Source: an uncultured Candidatus Saccharibacteria bacterium (lineage in GTDB: Bacteria; Patescibacteriota; Saccharimonadia; Saccharimonadales; Saccharimonadaceae). From it: DNA of 40,764 nucleotides. The notes under the pieces were generated by a model. That model had not been told where the DNA came from, ran no database searches, and saw only the letters and a list, made by a program, of their open reading frames with translations. The translations under genes were made by a program, and so were the position numbers. The DNA lies in contig CANENS010000012.1 of assembly GCA_947428935.1 (NCBI GenBank), forward strand, positions 1 through 40,764, read 5' to 3'. This document shows positions 1 to 8,102 of this stretch, piece by piece (the first letter of the stretch is position 1; every line of letters begins with the position of its first letter).

Positions 1-52
1 TGTGCATTCCATCGTGTGAAGGCTTAGTTTATGGTAATTATGTAACAAGGCC

Positions 53-81
53 ATTCTTTTGCGTTTTACTTTTTGATCTGC
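53..81 (-). repeat. Conserved 3' tail motif of the hypervariable cassette family
   Basis: On the minus strand this stretch starts GCAGATCAAAAAG and ends CGCAAAAGAAT. Nearly the same 29-31 nt occur on the plus strand at 20910-20940, directly behind cassette copy C. The two differ by one substitution and a 2-nt length change in an A run. Here the tail lies about 190 nt downstream of cassette copy A, separated from it by a large inverted repeat. Its role is unknown; it may be the original 3' flank of the parent gene. Confidence 0.5.
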
Positions 82-200
82 TGTGGGGGGTAATAATAGA
101 GGACAGTGACACACTGAGTAATAGTTATGATAGGCATTAAGCTTTCACTCATTAATATACGTTTCTTCTAGTCGCTGTCTTCTATTATTACTCCCCCACA
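82..200. repeat. Imperfect 29-30 bp inverted repeat, 60-nt loop
   Basis: The left arm at 82-110 (starts TGTGGGGGG, ends GGACAGTGAC) is nearly the reverse complement of the right arm at 171-200 (starts GTCGCTGTCT, ends CTCCCCCACA). There are two substitutions and one indel. The loop has no recognisable gene. It sits downstream, in the coding sense, of cassette copy A. It could extrude as a cruciform, fold in RNA, or be the end of a small mobile element. There is no T-tract, so a simple terminator is unlikely. Confidence 0.5.
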
Positions 201-243
201 TCACAACCTAAAACTCAAGCATAAAAAACAGTTTATAAATTTA

Positions 244-615
244 TCAATTTATGCTTATTTTATATATTATATACTGTCTAGTTAGGCAGCGGAGGGGGAA
301 GGCGTAGTAATGTTCTTCTACACCATATGCTGACGTAAGATCTGTGGGATTAAAGTGCAATACATAAACATATTGTTTAGCAGATGTTTCTTTATGTGAA
401 GACCACCCGAAAGCATTTTGCCCCATTTCTACCAAAGCTCCGTTATTGATATAAACGCCCCCGCTGCGAACGAAATAAAGGGGCGCTTCGGCAATGTTAT
501 AGCTCTTCCCGTCCGTTCCAGTGCCAGTCACACTACCGCTATTAATTATGATGTCGGCCTTTTTGAGGACAAAACTGTAAAAATAGTTATAGTTAACAAA
601 AGAAAGCCCATTCAC
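244..615 (-). pseudogene. Hypervariable surface-protein C-terminal fragment (copy A)
   Basis: A 123-residue minus-strand frame with no signal peptide and no plausible complete N-terminus. Its middle carries a constant segment (GSVTGTGTDGKSYNIAEAP, then YFVRSG) that is almost identical in DNA to copy B near 7154-7232. After this comes the variable C-terminal domain ending FPLRCLTRQ. The pattern RSG, then xxGWS, then a YxY motif, then FPLRC matches the other four copies and resembles, from memory, the FISUMP-type repeats common in Saccharibacteria. Copy A is the most divergent, and its usual TAA stop has become TAT, so the frame runs on into flanking sequence. It is probably a remnant or silent cassette, not a complete gene. 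Confidence 0.55.
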
Positions 616-777
616 TTTTTAGACGCTATGCACGGTGCCTGAATAAATCGGGAAACACGCAGTAAACACTAAAAAAGCTATTGAAGGAAGGCTGCACAGC
701 GTATGAACGGATTGAAAATTGAACTCAAAAATAACAGTTTTCGAGATAAAACTAAAACCGGCAAAACACGAAAATAA

Positions 778-1368
778 TTATTCGTCTTCCTTCAGTTTTG
801 ATTCAGAGGCTAGGCCAGGATCACGGAATGGGTTGACGAAATTTGGCACGAAATTCGCCTGCGCCGTTTCTTTGATCTTGCGTTCTTCATCTTTGACCGT
901 CACCGTATAGTCGTCCACATTCACGACTTCGCTGCGCGCGATCGTCAGTTGGGGATCAATCAAAGATTTAATCATTGGCCGCTGTACAATTAGTTGTTGA
1001 ACCTGCCAAGCCTCGGGATCGACCGTGAAATCCGTCACTTTGCCTAATTTAGACTTTTTTCGGGTAATTACCCTTAGCCCCACTAAGGCGAAATTTAACT
1101 TGAGAATTTCTTGAATACGTACGATCTCAGTTTCGTTGACGAGGTCATCCACCGAATCAATAATCATACCCATTTGTGAATATTCGCGCACGCTTTTTAC
1201 CGGTAAGATATCACCAGTACTCGCATTTATCGTCGGACTCTCGATCCGAAAGGCAATAATCTCTAAAACATTTGGATCTACAATTGTCTGCGTCACCCGG
1301 CCAATCGGCGCACCAAGATGGAGGCTCAAAATTTGATTTCCTTTCAGCTTCGAATCGTATATCAGCAT
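778..1368 (-). CDS. PRC-barrel domain protein
   Basis: 196 residues with two PRC-barrel-like halves. The first is about residues 10-75 (LGAPIGRVTQTIVDP, then a DILPVKSVREYSQ-like strand). The second is about 90-155 (RKKSKLGKVTDFTVDPEAWQ, then IARSEVVNVDDYTVTV). PRC-barrels are small beta domains in RNA-processing and photosynthetic proteins; the partner here is unknown. The C-terminus is charged and probably disordered. There is no signal peptide or membrane segment. A minus-strand -10 box TATAAT at 1375-1380 leaves only 6 nt before this ATG, so the mRNA is probably leaderless and the start is well supported. It lies just downstream of the murA-like gene on the same strand but has its own promoter. 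Confidence 0.75.
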   Translation of the reverse strand: MLIYDSKLKGNQILSLHLGAPIGRVTQTIVDPNVLEIIAFRIESPTINASTGDILPVKSVREYSQMGMIIDSVDDLVNETEIVRIQEILKLNFALVGLRVITRKKSKLGKVTDFTVDPEAWQVQQLIVQRPMIKSLIDPQLTIARSEVVNVDDYTVTVKDEERKIKETAQANFVPNFVNPFRDPGLASESKLKEDE

Positions 1369-1374
1369 GAATAT

Positions 1375-1380
1375 ATTATA
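1375..1380 (-). promoter_or_regulatory. -10 box, leaderless promoter of PRC-barrel gene
   Basis: TATAAT on the minus strand ends 6 nt before the ATG. Transcription would therefore start at or next to the start codon. There is no Shine-Dalgarno sequence and no room for one. Confidence 0.6.
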
Positions 1381-1427
1381 TCATGTAGGTATTAAAGCTT
1401 AAAACCAACTCCACTAGCTTTTAGAAC

Positions 1428-3056
1428 TTACATTTCGGCGAGAGGGCGAATTTCGGCACCAAGTTTATTGAGGCGCGCGGCAAAATCTTGATAACCGCGA
1501 TTAATCGAATAGATATTGCGCAGTACCGAGGTCCCGGGCGCTGCTAGCATTGCGATTAAAACCACGACGGCTGGGCGCAGTGCTGGCGGCGCCACTAGCT
1601 CGGCCGCGCGCCAATTGGTTGGTCCTTCAACATAGACCCGATGCGCGTCCAGTAATTCAATCTTAGCGTTCAAATTCTCCAGATAAGTGACATAAACGGC
1701 ACGATTCTCAAACACCCAATCATGGATCAATGTGCGACCTTTGGCGGTTGCGGCGATCACCGAGAAAAACGGCAGATTGTCGATGTTTAGCCCCGGGAAT
1801 GGCATCGGTGCAATTTTGTCCGCTGGAGCCACCAAATGCGCCTTGTGTAATCGCAAATCGACCAGGCGGGTACGTCCATTTTCGCTATAATATTCTGGAG
1901 AACGCTCAATTCGCGCACCCATACTCTTCAAAACTTCCAGCTCAATTTCAAGGAACTCGATCGGCGCGCGCCGAATTGTCAGCTCGGATTTCGTCACTAA
2001 TCCCACCGCGATAAACGACATTGCTTCAATCGGATCCTCTGCCGGCGCATACTCAATCTCGGCATTGATTTCGGCCTGGCCATGTACGACCAACGTGGTC
2101 GAACCGATTCCGCGAATTCGCACTCCTAATTTTTCTAAAAAGAAGCAGAGATCCTGCACCATATAATTGGAAGAAGCGCCAACGATTGTGGTTTCTCCGG
2201 GATAAAGCGCCGCCGCCATCAAAGTATTTTCAGTCACCGTATCCCCGCGCTCTATTAGTACGATGCGTTTGGGTGGGAAGGGCGACTCGACTTGCTCGAT
2301 TCGTCGCGGCAAATCATTGAGGCCGCGCTGAAAATTATGTTTCTCGGATCCTGACCATTCGGCCATCACTACGCGAGCATCATAAAATCCGCTACAGCTC
2401 GCCGCGTCCACCTTCAAACCAAAAGCGGAGAGCGCTCGCAAGTGCGGCTCGATCGTACGTGTACCGAGGGTGCAACCCCCAGCATAAGGCAGTCGAAACT
2501 GCTGAAATTTGTGTAGTAACGGACCCATTAGCATGAGAATGGAACGAGTCTTGCGCGCTGCTTCCACATCGATGTCTTCGATTTTGAGCTGCTCGGGCGG
2601 AGTGATTTCTAGGTCGCGATTCTGATTAATCCAGCGACAGCGCACCCCAATCGACTCGAGTACTTCGATAATTCGAAAGACCTCTTCAATGCGCGCAATA
2701 TGTTTTAGTCGGGTAACTCCGCTATTGAGTAGGGAGGCGCAAAGCAAGGCTACCGCCGCATTTTTACTAGTGTTAATCACGGCCTCGCCGTGCAATTCTT
2801 TCCCGCCGTAGATACAGTAACTCTGCGACCCTAGATCATTGACAAATAAAATTTGACTACCCAACACATCGGAGAGCTTACGAATCAAATCCAAGGAGAT
2901 ATTTTGCCCCCCCTTCTCTATCCGGTGGATGGCCGACTGACTGGTTCCGACAATCTCAGCAAGTTGCGTCTGTGTCCAACCCTTCTCGATGCGCAATTTT
3001 TCAATTACCCGCCCAATTGCGGTTTGATAGTTGGTCTCGTTCAAATTATTTTCCAT
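1428..3056 (-). CDS. murA: HTH-MurA fusion: UDP-GlcNAc 1-carboxyvinyltransferase with N-terminal XRE domain
   Basis: 542 residues, against about 420 for an ordinary MurA. Residues 12-70 are a Cro/C1-type helix-turn-helix (EKGWTQTQLAEIVGTSQSAI, then HRIEKG). From about residue 80 the EPT-transferase fold begins. It has the substrate-binding Lys-Asn of NTSKNAA (Lys98) and the loop GGCTLGTR with Cys195, which matches the catalytic Cys115 of E. coli MurA. MurA transfers enolpyruvate from PEP to UDP-GlcNAc, the committed step of peptidoglycan synthesis, in the cytoplasm. Catalytic residues look intact, so the enzyme is probably active. The DNA-binding domain could couple wall-precursor supply to transcription, but that is inference. 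A -10 box TACAAT at 3063-3068 ends 6 nt before the ATG, supporting this start and showing that the HTH belongs to the protein. Confidence 0.9.
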   Translation of the reverse strand: MENNLNETNYQTAIGRVIEKLRIEKGWTQTQLAEIVGTSQSAIHRIEKGGQNISLDLIRKLSDVLGSQILFVNDLGSQSYCIYGGKELHGEAVINTSKNAAVALLCASLLNSGVTRLKHIARIEEVFRIIEVLESIGVRCRWINQNRDLEITPPEQLKIEDIDVEAARKTRSILMLMGPLLHKFQQFRLPYAGGCTLGTRTIEPHLRALSAFGLKVDAASCSGFYDARVVMAEWSGSEKHNFQRGLNDLPRRIEQVESPFPPKRIVLIERGDTVTENTLMAAALYPGETTIVGASSNYMVQDLCFFLEKLGVRIRGIGSTTLVVHGQAEINAEIEYAPAEDPIEAMSFIAVGLVTKSELTIRRAPIEFLEIELEVLKSMGARIERSPEYYSENGRTRLVDLRLHKAHLVAPADKIAPMPFPGLNIDNLPFFSVIAATAKGRTLIHDWVFENRAVYVTYLENLNAKIELLDAHRVYVEGPTNWRAAELVAPPALRPAVVVLIAMLAAPGTSVLRNIYSINRGYQDFAARLNKLGAEIRPLAEM

Positions 3057-3062
3057 GACTTG

Positions 3063-3095
3063 ATTGTATCATAGATATATCATCATGTGAATATA
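3063..3095 (-). promoter_or_regulatory. Promoter and candidate operator of HTH-murA
   Basis: The minus-strand -10 box TACAAT (3063-3068) ends 6 nt before the ATG. Just upstream, 3076-3095 contains TATATCA...TGTGA.TATA, an imperfect version of the perfect palindromes at 4266-4283 and 4295-4320. Autoregulation by the HTH domain is possible but untested. Confidence 0.4.
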
Positions 3096-3233
3096 TATTC
3101 TTACTCAATATTTACCACGTGATATTAGAAAAACCACTAAATAGCCTGAAGATTAGTAAAGTCGACGAATAAGCAACTAAGAACCTCAAAACCTATTCGC
3201 CTAATGATATATTATGAGTATAAGATAATGCAA

Positions 3234-4079
3234 TTACTTGCCGGAATTACAAACTACATCGTTAGCGTGGCACCAGCCTTCCACGCTTCCGCCATCCAAA
3301 TACTCGCCTTCTGCCCTCGCTACACGCATAACACCCCCTTGTTGCAAATAAGTGTCGATCGGGTCGGTAATCAAATACTCCTGGTCTTTCGGCCCAAAAT
3401 CATGCTCGCTCACGTATTTCACGACTTCCTGGAGCAATTTCGGCGATAAGATGTATTTACTAACATTGATCAGATTGGAGGGCGCTGCATCTGTCTTGGG
3501 CTTCTCAATCACTTCGACTAATTTGTCGCCTTCCATACGAAAAACTCCATATTTTTCAACTTGGTCGCGCGGGATTTCGACTCCTAGCGTTGCTGAATCA
3601 TTCGTGTCCTGTACCGCCTCCAACAGAGATTCGGCTGCGCTCTTTCCGCCTGGATTCCAGATAAAATCATCGCCCATGAAAACCAAAACTGGTTCATCGA
3701 TGTTATACTCCTCCACTGCCATTGCTACCGGCACCGCTGTACCGTACTTCCCAGCAGGATCCTGTTGGATATAGTGGATTTTAACATTGCTGGGCAAAGT
3801 CTTGGCTAGCTCCAGCCGATTCTCCTTACCACGGTCGATTAGGTATTGATTCAGGGCTAAATTATCTTGATAAAAAGCCTTGACTTGGCAGGGCTCAACG
3901 TTCGAAATCACCATATAAATATCCGTAACGCCGACTTTCACTAAATCCTGGACCGAATAATCGACTAAGGGACGATTCCCAACCGGCAGCATCGATTTCT
4001 CGATGATTTTCGTGATTGGTAAGCGGCGAGTCCCCCAGCCGGCTACCGGTATAATTGCTTTCGTAATCTTTGCTAACAT
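3234..4079 (-). CDS. galU: UTP-glucose-1-phosphate uridylyltransferase
   Basis: 281 residues, close to the family's usual 290-300. It makes UDP-glucose from UTP and glucose-1-phosphate in the cytoplasm, feeding glycolipid and surface-polysaccharide synthesis. The N-terminal nucleotide-binding signature reads IPVAGWGTRRLPITK, followed by EKSMLPVGNRPLV, the usual G-x-G-T-R and K-x-M-L-P pattern. MGDDF near residue 140 is the metal/sugar-binding DD, and YLDGGSVEGW near the C-terminus matches the usual YFDCGSKLGY-like strand. A -10 box TATAAT lies about 33 nt upstream on the minus strand, so this gene has a short leader, unlike its neighbours. It faces away from lepA across a 300-bp gap holding two strong palindromes. 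Confidence 0.88.
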   Translation of the reverse strand: MLAKITKAIIPVAGWGTRRLPITKIIEKSMLPVGNRPLVDYSVQDLVKVGVTDIYMVISNVEPCQVKAFYQDNLALNQYLIDRGKENRLELAKTLPSNVKIHYIQQDPAGKYGTAVPVAMAVEEYNIDEPVLVFMGDDFIWNPGGKSAAESLLEAVQDTNDSATLGVEIPRDQVEKYGVFRMEGDKLVEVIEKPKTDAAPSNLINVSKYILSPKLLQEVVKYVSEHDFGPKDQEYLITDPIDTYLQQGGVMRVARAEGEYLDGGSVEGWCHANDVVCNSGK

Positions 4080-4265
4080 AAGCTTATTTAAACTCCACTA
4101 TAAGTTAGGAAGATTATAGCACGGCCAAAAATAAAAAAAAGTCTTGACCTTGGCGAGAAAAGAGCTAAAGAGCTGAATATGTTTCAAAAGTGTTATTCGT
4201 ACTGTGATATGTTATTTTGCAAATTATCTGTAAAAAGTGGGTAAAGAGGACTTTCATTAATATAA

Positions 4266-4320
4266 TATATCATATATGATATAAAAATACATACGTATTA
4301 TATCACATGTGATATAATAC
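4266..4320. promoter_or_regulatory. Two palindromic operator-like sites between galU and lepA
   Basis: Site 1 (4266-4283) is a perfect 18-bp palindrome with core TATCATATATGATA. Site 2 (4295-4320) is a perfect 26-bp palindrome with core TATCACATGTGATA. Both fit TATATCAyrTGATATA-type symmetry, and their centres are 33 bp apart. They lie 45-100 bp upstream of the lepA -10 box and in the galU upstream region. A weaker relative precedes the HTH-murA gene. They are probably binding sites for a dimeric regulator; which one is unknown. Confidence 0.55.
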
Positions 4321-4364
4321 TAAAGAAGCATCAGATGAGAAGTCAAATAATGGCTGAACTATGG

Positions 4365-4370
4365 TATAAT
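4365..4370 (+). promoter_or_regulatory. -10 box, leaderless promoter of lepA
   Basis: TATAAT ends 7 nt before the lepA ATG. There is no Shine-Dalgarno sequence. The -35 region is poor, which fits activation or control through the palindromes just upstream. Confidence 0.6.
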
Positions 4371-4377
4371 TATAGAT

Positions 4378-6174
4378 ATGGAGCTTGGAAAAATTCGCAA
4401 TTTCTGTATCATCGCGCATATTGATCACGGTAAGTCAACAATTGCTGATCGGATGATGGAACTGACGGGGACGGTCTCGCAGCGCGAGATGAAATCGCAG
4501 CTGCTCGATTCCATGGAGCTGGAGCGTGAAAAGGGGATCACGATTAAGCTTGCACCAGTGCAGATGGAATGGCGTGGATTTACGCTGAATCTGATTGATA
4601 CGCCCGGGCACGTCGATTTTTCGTACGAAGTTTCGCGTTCGCTCCAAGCGGTCGAGACCGCGGTTTTGGTTGTGGATGCTACGCAGGGGATTCAGGCGCA
4701 GACCTTAGCCAATGTTTACCTGGCGCTAGAGCAAGATTTACAGATTATACCGGTAATTAATAAGGTGGATCTACCGGCAGCCGAGGTTGAAAAAGTCACT
4801 ATGCAAATTATAAACTTGCTAGGATGCAGGGAAAGTGATATAATAGCAGTATCTGCCAAAACTGGGTATAATGTTGACAAAGTGCTGGATCGACTGGTTG
4901 AAGAAGCGCCCGCCCCAGCCGGTGATCCCCAAGCGCCGCTGCGCGCTCTGATTTTTGACTCTTATTTCGATGATTATCGTGGAGTTGTTTTGTATGTCCG
5001 TATTGTTGATGGCGTGTTGGAAAAAGGGCAGTCGATATATATGATGGCGGCAAAGTCGGAGAGTATTGCGCTCGAAGTGGGCGCTCTGACGCCCAAAATG
5101 ACACCAACGCCGAAGTTGGGAACGGGTGAGATCGGCTATATTGTTACCAATCTGAAGACCACGCGCGAGGCGAAAGTTGGCGATACAGTGACTTTGAAGC
5201 AGTATTTTAACCAAGAGAACGATACGAAAATTGAACCTTTGCCGGGCTATCGCGAAATCAATCCTTTTGTTTACGCTGGATTTTTCCCGGTTTCAAATGA
5301 TCAGTATCAGGACTTAAAGGACGCGATCGAAAAGCTCGCGCTCTCCGATTCGGCCTTGGCCTTCGAACCAGAGAATTCGCCGATTTTGGGCTTTGGACTG
5401 CGAATTGGTTTTCTCGGGTTACTGCATCTCGATATTATCAAAGAGCGCCTGGAGCGGGAATTTGGTCTTGATCTCGTCATTACTAATCCCTCGACTAATT
5501 ATGTAGTATCTCTGAATGACGCCTCGGAGCTCAATATTCGCTCGGCGGCGGATTTGCCGGACCAAGCGCTGGTGGCAGAAATCCGCGAGCCTTGGGCGAA
5601 GGGGGAGATTATTCTGCCGCAGTCGATGATCGGCGGAGTGCTTGGGTTGATAAACGAAAAACGCGGGCGCCAGACGAACTTGAGCTACATCGAGGACCGG
5701 GCGGTGATCGATTTCGAAGCACCGATGGCGAATTTGCTGACCGATTTTTATGATCAACTGAAGTCTCTAACTTCCGGTTATGCGAGCTTTAATTATGAGT
5801 TGGCGGATTACCGGGCTGAGGACCTAGTGCGGCTAGACTTTTTGGTGGCGGGGCAGAGAATTGACGCACTCAGTATTATGTGCCATCGCACAGAAGCGGA
5901 GGCACTGGGGCGCAGTATTACCAAAAAGTTGAAGGAAGTCATTCCGCGCCAGAATTTCGAGGTGGCGCTGCAGGCGGCGATTGGCGCGAAGATTATTGCG
6001 CGCGAGACGATTGGCGCTTATCGCAAAGACGTGACGGTAAAGATCCATACCGGTGACCGCGATCGCAAAGCCAAACTGCTCGAAAAGCAGAAGAAAGGTA
6101 AAGCGCGCATGAAGCGCTTCGGGAAGGTCGACATCCCGTCCGAAGCTTTCACGGTAATGCTGAAGAGAGATTGA
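4378..6174 (+). CDS. lepA: Elongation factor 4 (LepA), ribosome back-translocase GTPase
   Basis: 598 residues, the normal length of EF4. The order is G1 AHIDHGKST (about 14-22), an RGITIK-type switch seen as GITIK, G3 DTPGH, G4 NKVD and G5 SAKTG. These are followed by the EF-G-like domains and the LepA-specific C-terminal domain rich in basic residues (KKGKARMKRFGKVDIP). It binds the ribosome and helps recover stalled or mistranslocated complexes. The start is fixed by the leaderless -10 box and by the N-terminus beginning only 8 residues before the IIAHIDHGK motif. It is transcribed alone; downstream lies a decayed gene on the other strand. Confidence 0.95.
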   Translation: MELGKIRNFCIIAHIDHGKSTIADRMMELTGTVSQREMKSQLLDSMELEREKGITIKLAPVQMEWRGFTLNLIDTPGHVDFSYEVSRSLQAVETAVLVVDATQGIQAQTLANVYLALEQDLQIIPVINKVDLPAAEVEKVTMQIINLLGCRESDIIAVSAKTGYNVDKVLDRLVEEAPAPAGDPQAPLRALIFDSYFDDYRGVVLYVRIVDGVLEKGQSIYMMAAKSESIALEVGALTPKMTPTPKLGTGEIGYIVTNLKTTREAKVGDTVTLKQYFNQENDTKIEPLPGYREINPFVYAGFFPVSNDQYQDLKDAIEKLALSDSALAFEPENSPILGFGLRIGFLGLLHLDIIKERLEREFGLDLVITNPSTNYVVSLNDASELNIRSAADLPDQALVAEIREPWAKGEIILPQSMIGGVLGLINEKRGRQTNLSYIEDRAVIDFEAPMANLLTDFYDQLKSLTSGYASFNYELADYRAEDLVRLDFLVAGQRIDALSIMCHRTEAEALGRSITKKLKEVIPRQNFEVALQAAIGAKIIARETIGAYRKDVTVKIHTGDRDRKAKLLEKQKKGKARMKRFGKVDIPSEAFTVMLKRD

Positions 6175-6228
6175 AAATCCTCGGCGCGCTGGCCAGGGTA
6201 GGTGTGGTCTATGCTCGAAGCGGTCAGA

Positions 6229-6484
6229 GTCTCAGATTTCGATCTCTTCGTCCATATATTGTTTCTTGCACCACCTTTTTAGGGTTAGTTTGGCGCCAAT
6301 TTTTGTTATATGGGACAATGTAATGTCTTCCCATTTGCCTGTTTTCTTGTTGCGTATTTGTTCCCAGTAGAGTCCATGGGGGGGTATTTCGATGTATTCT
6401 TTCCTTCAATTGTGACACCCCCTTATAGGTATAAGAATCAATAAGTCGACCTAAACTTTTTGCCGCTTGGCTCAGGATAAACAC
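6229..6484 (-). pseudogene. Decayed small gene, at least two frameshifts
   Basis: No single frame reads well, but three adjacent frames each look coding in turn. The first reads KSLGRLIDSYTYKG, the next GVTIEGK, and the last EYIEIPPHGLYWEQ followed by RNKKTGKWEDITLS and a TGA stop. Joined, they give a plausible small soluble protein of about 75 residues. The breaks fall at a G run and an A-rich stretch near 6390-6420. I do not recognise the family. It could instead be two sequencing errors in an intact gene. A GTG start near 6484 and a TATAAT on the minus strand around 6500 support a former gene. Confidence 0.4.
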
Positions 6485-6574
6485 ACCCTACTCTTCTCAT
6501 TATATCATACATTTGCGAAAAAAGCAATAGATTTTTGCGATTTTGACCACTTTACCAAGGATTTCTTCAGAAAA

Positions 6575-6595
6575 ATGTTGTAAAATTTACAACAT
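6575..6595. repeat. 10-bp-arm palindrome
   Basis: ATGTTGTAAA and its reverse complement flank a single A. It lies in a gene-poor stretch between lepA and copy B (6500-6960) in which I see no other strong signal. It could be an operator or a small hairpin. Confidence 0.35.
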
Positions 6596-6809
6596 CCGCT
6601 TGCGAAAGAATGAAATTTTCGCTAGAATGTAAAGGCTAACCTAGCATGAAGGTATAATTCTAGGGATTTTTTGAGAATTTACGCATTTTTCTTCACTCAA
6701 AATAGATTTTTTGAGGCTTCTGTCTTGGTGAAGCTGGTCTAGGATGTGGACTTATGGGGCCAACTCAAGATAATAGAAATAACAGGAAAAGCAAACGGAG
6801 AAAGGGAAA

Positions 6810-6887
6810 ATGCAAGCAGAAAATAAAATGCTGGGGCAGGAAAAAATCGTGCGGGCGGTGGTGAAAATGGTGCGCGAAAATAAATAA
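6810..6887 (+). CDS. Possible 25-residue peptide
   Basis: ATG at 6810 follows GGAGAAAGGG with good ribosome-binding spacing. The reading frame is MQAENKMLGQEKIVRAVVKM plus five residues, then TAA. It is basic and could form one amphipathic helix. There is no recognisable family and no promoter that I can name. It may be the end of a lost gene or chance. Confidence 0.25.
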   Translation: MQAENKMLGQEKIVRAVVKMVRENK

Positions 6888-6961
6888 TGTAATATGCGCA
6901 TCGGACATGTTTTGCAAAAACTATTAGGGGGCGTTCAGCAAAATTACGCTACTCCATATTA

Positions 6962-7360
6962 TTACTGTCTAGCTAGGCAGCGGAGGGAGAAGCCATGCCA
7001 GCGATGGTAGTAGTGGGACGGGTAGACGTCAGATGCATTGAAGGCGAGATAGTATGCATAATGAATATGAGAATTGGTCCGCGTAGACCATCCGAACCCG
7101 GCGATGCCGGTCTCATTAAAACGACCGCTATTGATATTAACGTCCCCGCTGCGAACGAAATAAAGGGGCGCTTCGGCGATATTATAGCTCTTCCCGTCCG
7201 TTCCAGTGCCAGTCACACTACCGCTATTAATTCCCGTAGCAATGCCATATGGAGCAAGCAGTGCATAGAACGACCCATTATCCGTGGTGTTGCTGGTAGG
7301 CAGTTGCCGAAGCGCCCCTTTAGTTTGTGGTAAAGAGTCGTATTTAGTTGATCGCATCAC
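6962..7360 (-). pseudogene. Hypervariable surface-protein gene, truncated, with own promoter (copy B)
   Basis: A 132-residue minus-strand frame. The N-terminal 50 residues (KYDSLPQTKGALRQLP, then SFYALLAPYG) join the same constant segment as copy A (GSVTGTGTDGKSYNIAEAP). Then comes the variable domain from YFVRSG to CLARQ and a TAA stop. Unlike the other copies it has a clear promoter and leader directly upstream (7358-7422). It lacks any signal peptide or transmembrane anchor, so an internal deletion of a longer surface protein is likely. Variable codons are mostly NNC/NNT. It might still be expressed as a short protein; without an export signal, surface display is doubtful. Confidence 0.5.
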
Positions 7361-7422
7361 TACAGATCCAGCCGAAACTAGCAGCTTATCTCTATCCTAT
7401 CACACTTATGCTAAAAAGTCAA
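7358..7422 (-). promoter_or_regulatory. Promoter and structured leader of copy B
   Basis: The minus-strand -35 is TTGACT (7417-7422) and the -10 is TAGGAT (7394-7399), with 17-bp spacing. The leader contains AAGCTGCT, then CGGCT, then GATCTGTAGT. These can form a 5-bp stem AGCTG/CGGCT with a 7-nt loop. The same promoter-leader arrangement appears at 20945-21015 behind copy C, where the stem is kept and the loop sequence differs. Confidence 0.6.
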
Positions 7423-7536
7423 GCATTTTTTGGGAGGCAAAGTCTTGCTGCATAATTCAATTATAACCTTAATAACACGACATTAACATAATAAAACTGG
7501 GAGGCAACAAACATCAACAGTTCTATAAAAATCAAT

Positions 7537-7546
7537 CCCGACAGGA
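7537..7546. other. Candidate left attachment core of the integrated element
   Basis: CCCGACAGGA here is repeated at 15468-15477 inside the tRNA-Arg gene next to the recombinase. The interval of 7.9 kb would enclose all the accessory genes. The repeat is only 10 bp, and excision across it would damage the tRNA acceptor stem, so the call is weak. Confidence 0.25.
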
Positions 7547-7566
7547 AGCGGATTCTCTAAACGAGA

Positions 7567-7599
7567 ATTTTTAGTCAATTTTTAGTCAATTTTTAGTCA
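7567..7599. repeat. Three tandem copies of an 11-bp repeat
   Basis: AATTTTTAGTC occurs three times head to tail, next to the candidate left end of the accessory block. It could be a recombinase or replication-protein site, or simple slippage. Confidence 0.5.
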
Positions 7600-7817
7600 T
7601 AATTCGTAGCGCCCAAAATAAAACATATTTTTATTTTGCCCTACAGCCACTCTTGCGATTTGCTTCCTATCCGAATAACGCTATCAATAAACCTAAGAAC
7701 AAAATGGAGCTAATTCGCATTCTATCAAGCGAGACGCATCTTATAGACGAGTAAGCACAGATAGAACTTACAAAGTAGTCTATTTTGGTTTGGATTTTGG
7801 CACACCTTAGGAGGAAA

Positions 7818-7961
7818 ATGTTACACAATGAAACAGATTCTGTCCCTGTTACTTCCAATAAAATTTACGATTTCGATATGAATGAGATAGAAGCTGAACT
7901 CGATAGATGGCGAGATATTCTCTTTACAGATTATAATCTCTGGCTTCTTAATAATTCATAA
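7818..7961 (+). CDS. Small acidic protein, 47 residues, unknown
   Basis: ATG at 7818 follows a near-perfect ribosome-binding site AGGAGGAAA. The frame reads MLHNETDSVPVTSNKIYDFD, then an acidic helical part with ELDRWRDILF and the end NLWLLNNS before TAA. It has no signal peptide or membrane segment. It is the first gene inside the accessory block and points the same way as the PIN gene 140 bp downstream, so the two may be cotranscribed. I do not recognise the family. The strong ribosome-binding site and sensible composition make it likely to be translated. Confidence 0.5.
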   Translation: MLHNETDSVPVTSNKIYDFDMNEIEAELDRWRDILFTDYNLWLLNNS

Positions 7962-8102
7962 TCGCCCAAGTGGAGGTACACCACTAATATTATATCACTG
8001 AAACCTTGGGCTAACAAGATAAGAGGGTATTTCTAGCACTTAACCTTTACGAGTGCCAAAATGTGTGCTATCATAACTCTGAGTAGTATTAAAGGAGGCA
8101 GT

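Noticed and set aside
4435-5757. Long minus-strand open frames inside lepA
   Set aside because: They follow lepA codon structure, lack starts and promoters, and show no protein-like composition.
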